Source of the DNA: DASUPK01 sp963763955
GTDB taxonomy: Bacteria; Actinomycetota; Thermoleophilia; Solirubrobacterales; 70-9
Length of the DNA stretch: 64,000 nt
Direction: 5' to 3'
Assembly: GCA_963763955.1 (NCBI GenBank)
Contig: CAVXQP010000009.1
Location: forward strand, 62,001 to 126,000
The position numbers were made by a program, and so were the translations under genes. The notes below the pieces were generated by a model, which saw only the letters and a program-made list of their open reading frames with translations, had not been told where the DNA came from and searched no databases. Shown here one piece after another: positions 63,384 to 64,000 of this stretch; within the stretch, counting starts at the first letter, position 1, and every line of letters begins with the position of its first letter.

Positions 63384-64000
63384 TGCGATCCGCTCTCCGC
63401 GAGCGTCTCTGGGCCGCTCTGGCGCTCGCCTCCACCACGCTGGCGCTCGGCCTCTCCGCCTGCGGAAGCGGCGGCGACGCGACGACCGGCTCGGCCTCCA
63501 ACCCCCGGCCCTTCACGCTCGATCTCGACTGGTACGTCAACCCGGACCACGCGGGCATCTACAGCGCGCTCGACCGTGGCTTCTTCAGGCAGGTCGGGCT
63601 CGACGTGCAGCCTCAGGTCCCGTCGGACCCCTCCGCCCCGATCAAGGAGGTCGCCGCGGGCCGAGTCGACCTCGCGGTCTCGTACGAGCCGGAGGTGCTG
63701 TTGGCCCGCAACCAGGGCCTCGACGTCGAAGCGGTGGCCGCGATCGTCAACCAGCCGCTCACCTCGCTGATCTCGCTGCCGAAGGGGGGGATCGGCGCTG
63801 CCGCCGACCTCCAGGGCAAGACGGTGGGGACCGCCGGCATCCCCTACCAGAGTGACTACCTGAAGACCATCCTCCAGTCGGCGGGGCTCTCCTCATCGGC
63901 GGCCAGGGAGGTCAACGTCGGCCTCAACCTGCTGCCCGCCCTGATCGGGGGCGGGGTCGATGCCATCCTCGGCGGTTACCGGAACATCGAGGGGGTCGAC
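63383..64000 (+). CDS. NMT1/THI5-like substrate-binding lipoprotein (partial at right edge)
   Basis: The first 206 residues are visible. A lipobox LSAC (about residue 27) follows the signal, then FTLDLDWYVNPDHAGIYSALDRGFF, typical of the THI5/ThiY family that binds hydroxymethylpyrimidine-type precursors, with GRVDLAVSYEPEVLLA. The gene continues beyond the window. Confidence 0.9.
   Translation, partial: MRSALRERLWAALALASTTLALGLSACGSGGDATTGSASNPRPFTLDLDWYVNPDHAGIYSALDRGFFRQVGLDVQPQVPSDPSAPIKEVAAGRVDLAVSYEPEVLLARNQGLDVEAVAAIVNQPLTSLISLPKGGIGAAADLQGKTVGTAGIPYQSDYLKTILQSAGLSSSAAREVNVGLNLLPALIGGGVDAILGGYRNIEGVD

Overview
This is a gene-dense, high-GC bacterial chromosome segment. The gene content (DisA beside RadA, ClpC, class II LysS, GreA, FtsH-Hpt-TilS, a folate cluster, class III nucleotide cyclases, an ECF41-type sigma factor) and many GTG/TTG or leaderless starts point to an actinobacterium. 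The DUF4331/TPR/NicO cluster, CHAD/CYTH proteins and other family-level features suggest the Solirubrobacterales/Thermoleophilia branch; that placement is an inference. I see no rRNA, tRNA, CRISPR array, transposase, integrase or phage gene.

Layout. 0-2.7 kb: disA and radA on the minus strand. 2.8-5.5 kb: a TetR/membrane-protein operon with a tandem operator, a membrane diguanylate cyclase, and a second copy of the membrane protein. 5.5-12.5 kb: an aldo/keto-reductase-like protein, then a minus-strand operon DUF4331 > TPR > NicO > Fur-family regulator > NiCoT permease, which looks like a metal (Ni/Co) homeostasis unit. 12.7-29.1 kb: a housekeeping minus-strand block (clpC, lysS, greA, dus, coaX, folK, folB, folP, ftsH, hpt, tilS), interrupted by three plus-strand genes. 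29.2-36.5 kb: a secreted CAP protein, a MerR-adenylate cyclase fusion, a purine nucleoside phosphorylase, small helical proteins and a three-domain peptidoglycan hydrolase. 36.5-49.7 kb: MFS/MarR with a shared operator, Sir2, a fatty-acid oxidation fusion protein, GNAT, PadR, ExoD, acyl-CoA dehydrogenase, a Bcp peroxiredoxin operon, two cation exchangers and a lipoprotein. 49.8-64 kb: a giant zinc-ribbon/cyclase/ATPase/TPR protein, an EVE-DUF2203 operon, PPK2, MoxR/VWA, an ECF41 sigma factor with its SDR partner and promoter, CYTH/CHAD, and a TPP-riboswitch-controlled thiamine-precursor ABC transporter that runs off the right edge.

How the genes work together. Several nucleotide second-messenger enzymes occur together: DisA (c-di-AMP), a GGDEF protein (c-di-GMP) and two class III cyclases. 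Polyphosphate functions are represented by PPK2, CHAD and CYTH. Regulators mostly sit beside their likely targets and have visible operators or promoters.

Most unusual signals. (1) Two copies of an intergenic stem-loop of about 65 bp, behind radA and ftsH, share an identical 27-nt loop while their stems differ by compensatory base changes. (2) Many start codons lie 6-7 nt after a TANNNT -10 hexamer, indicating widespread leaderless transcription; at three divergent gene pairs the two -10 boxes overlap by the same TA dinucleotide. (3) At least four genes are interrupted by single extra bases, mostly in short G/C runs, which suggests a draft assembly with indel errors rather than true gene decay.
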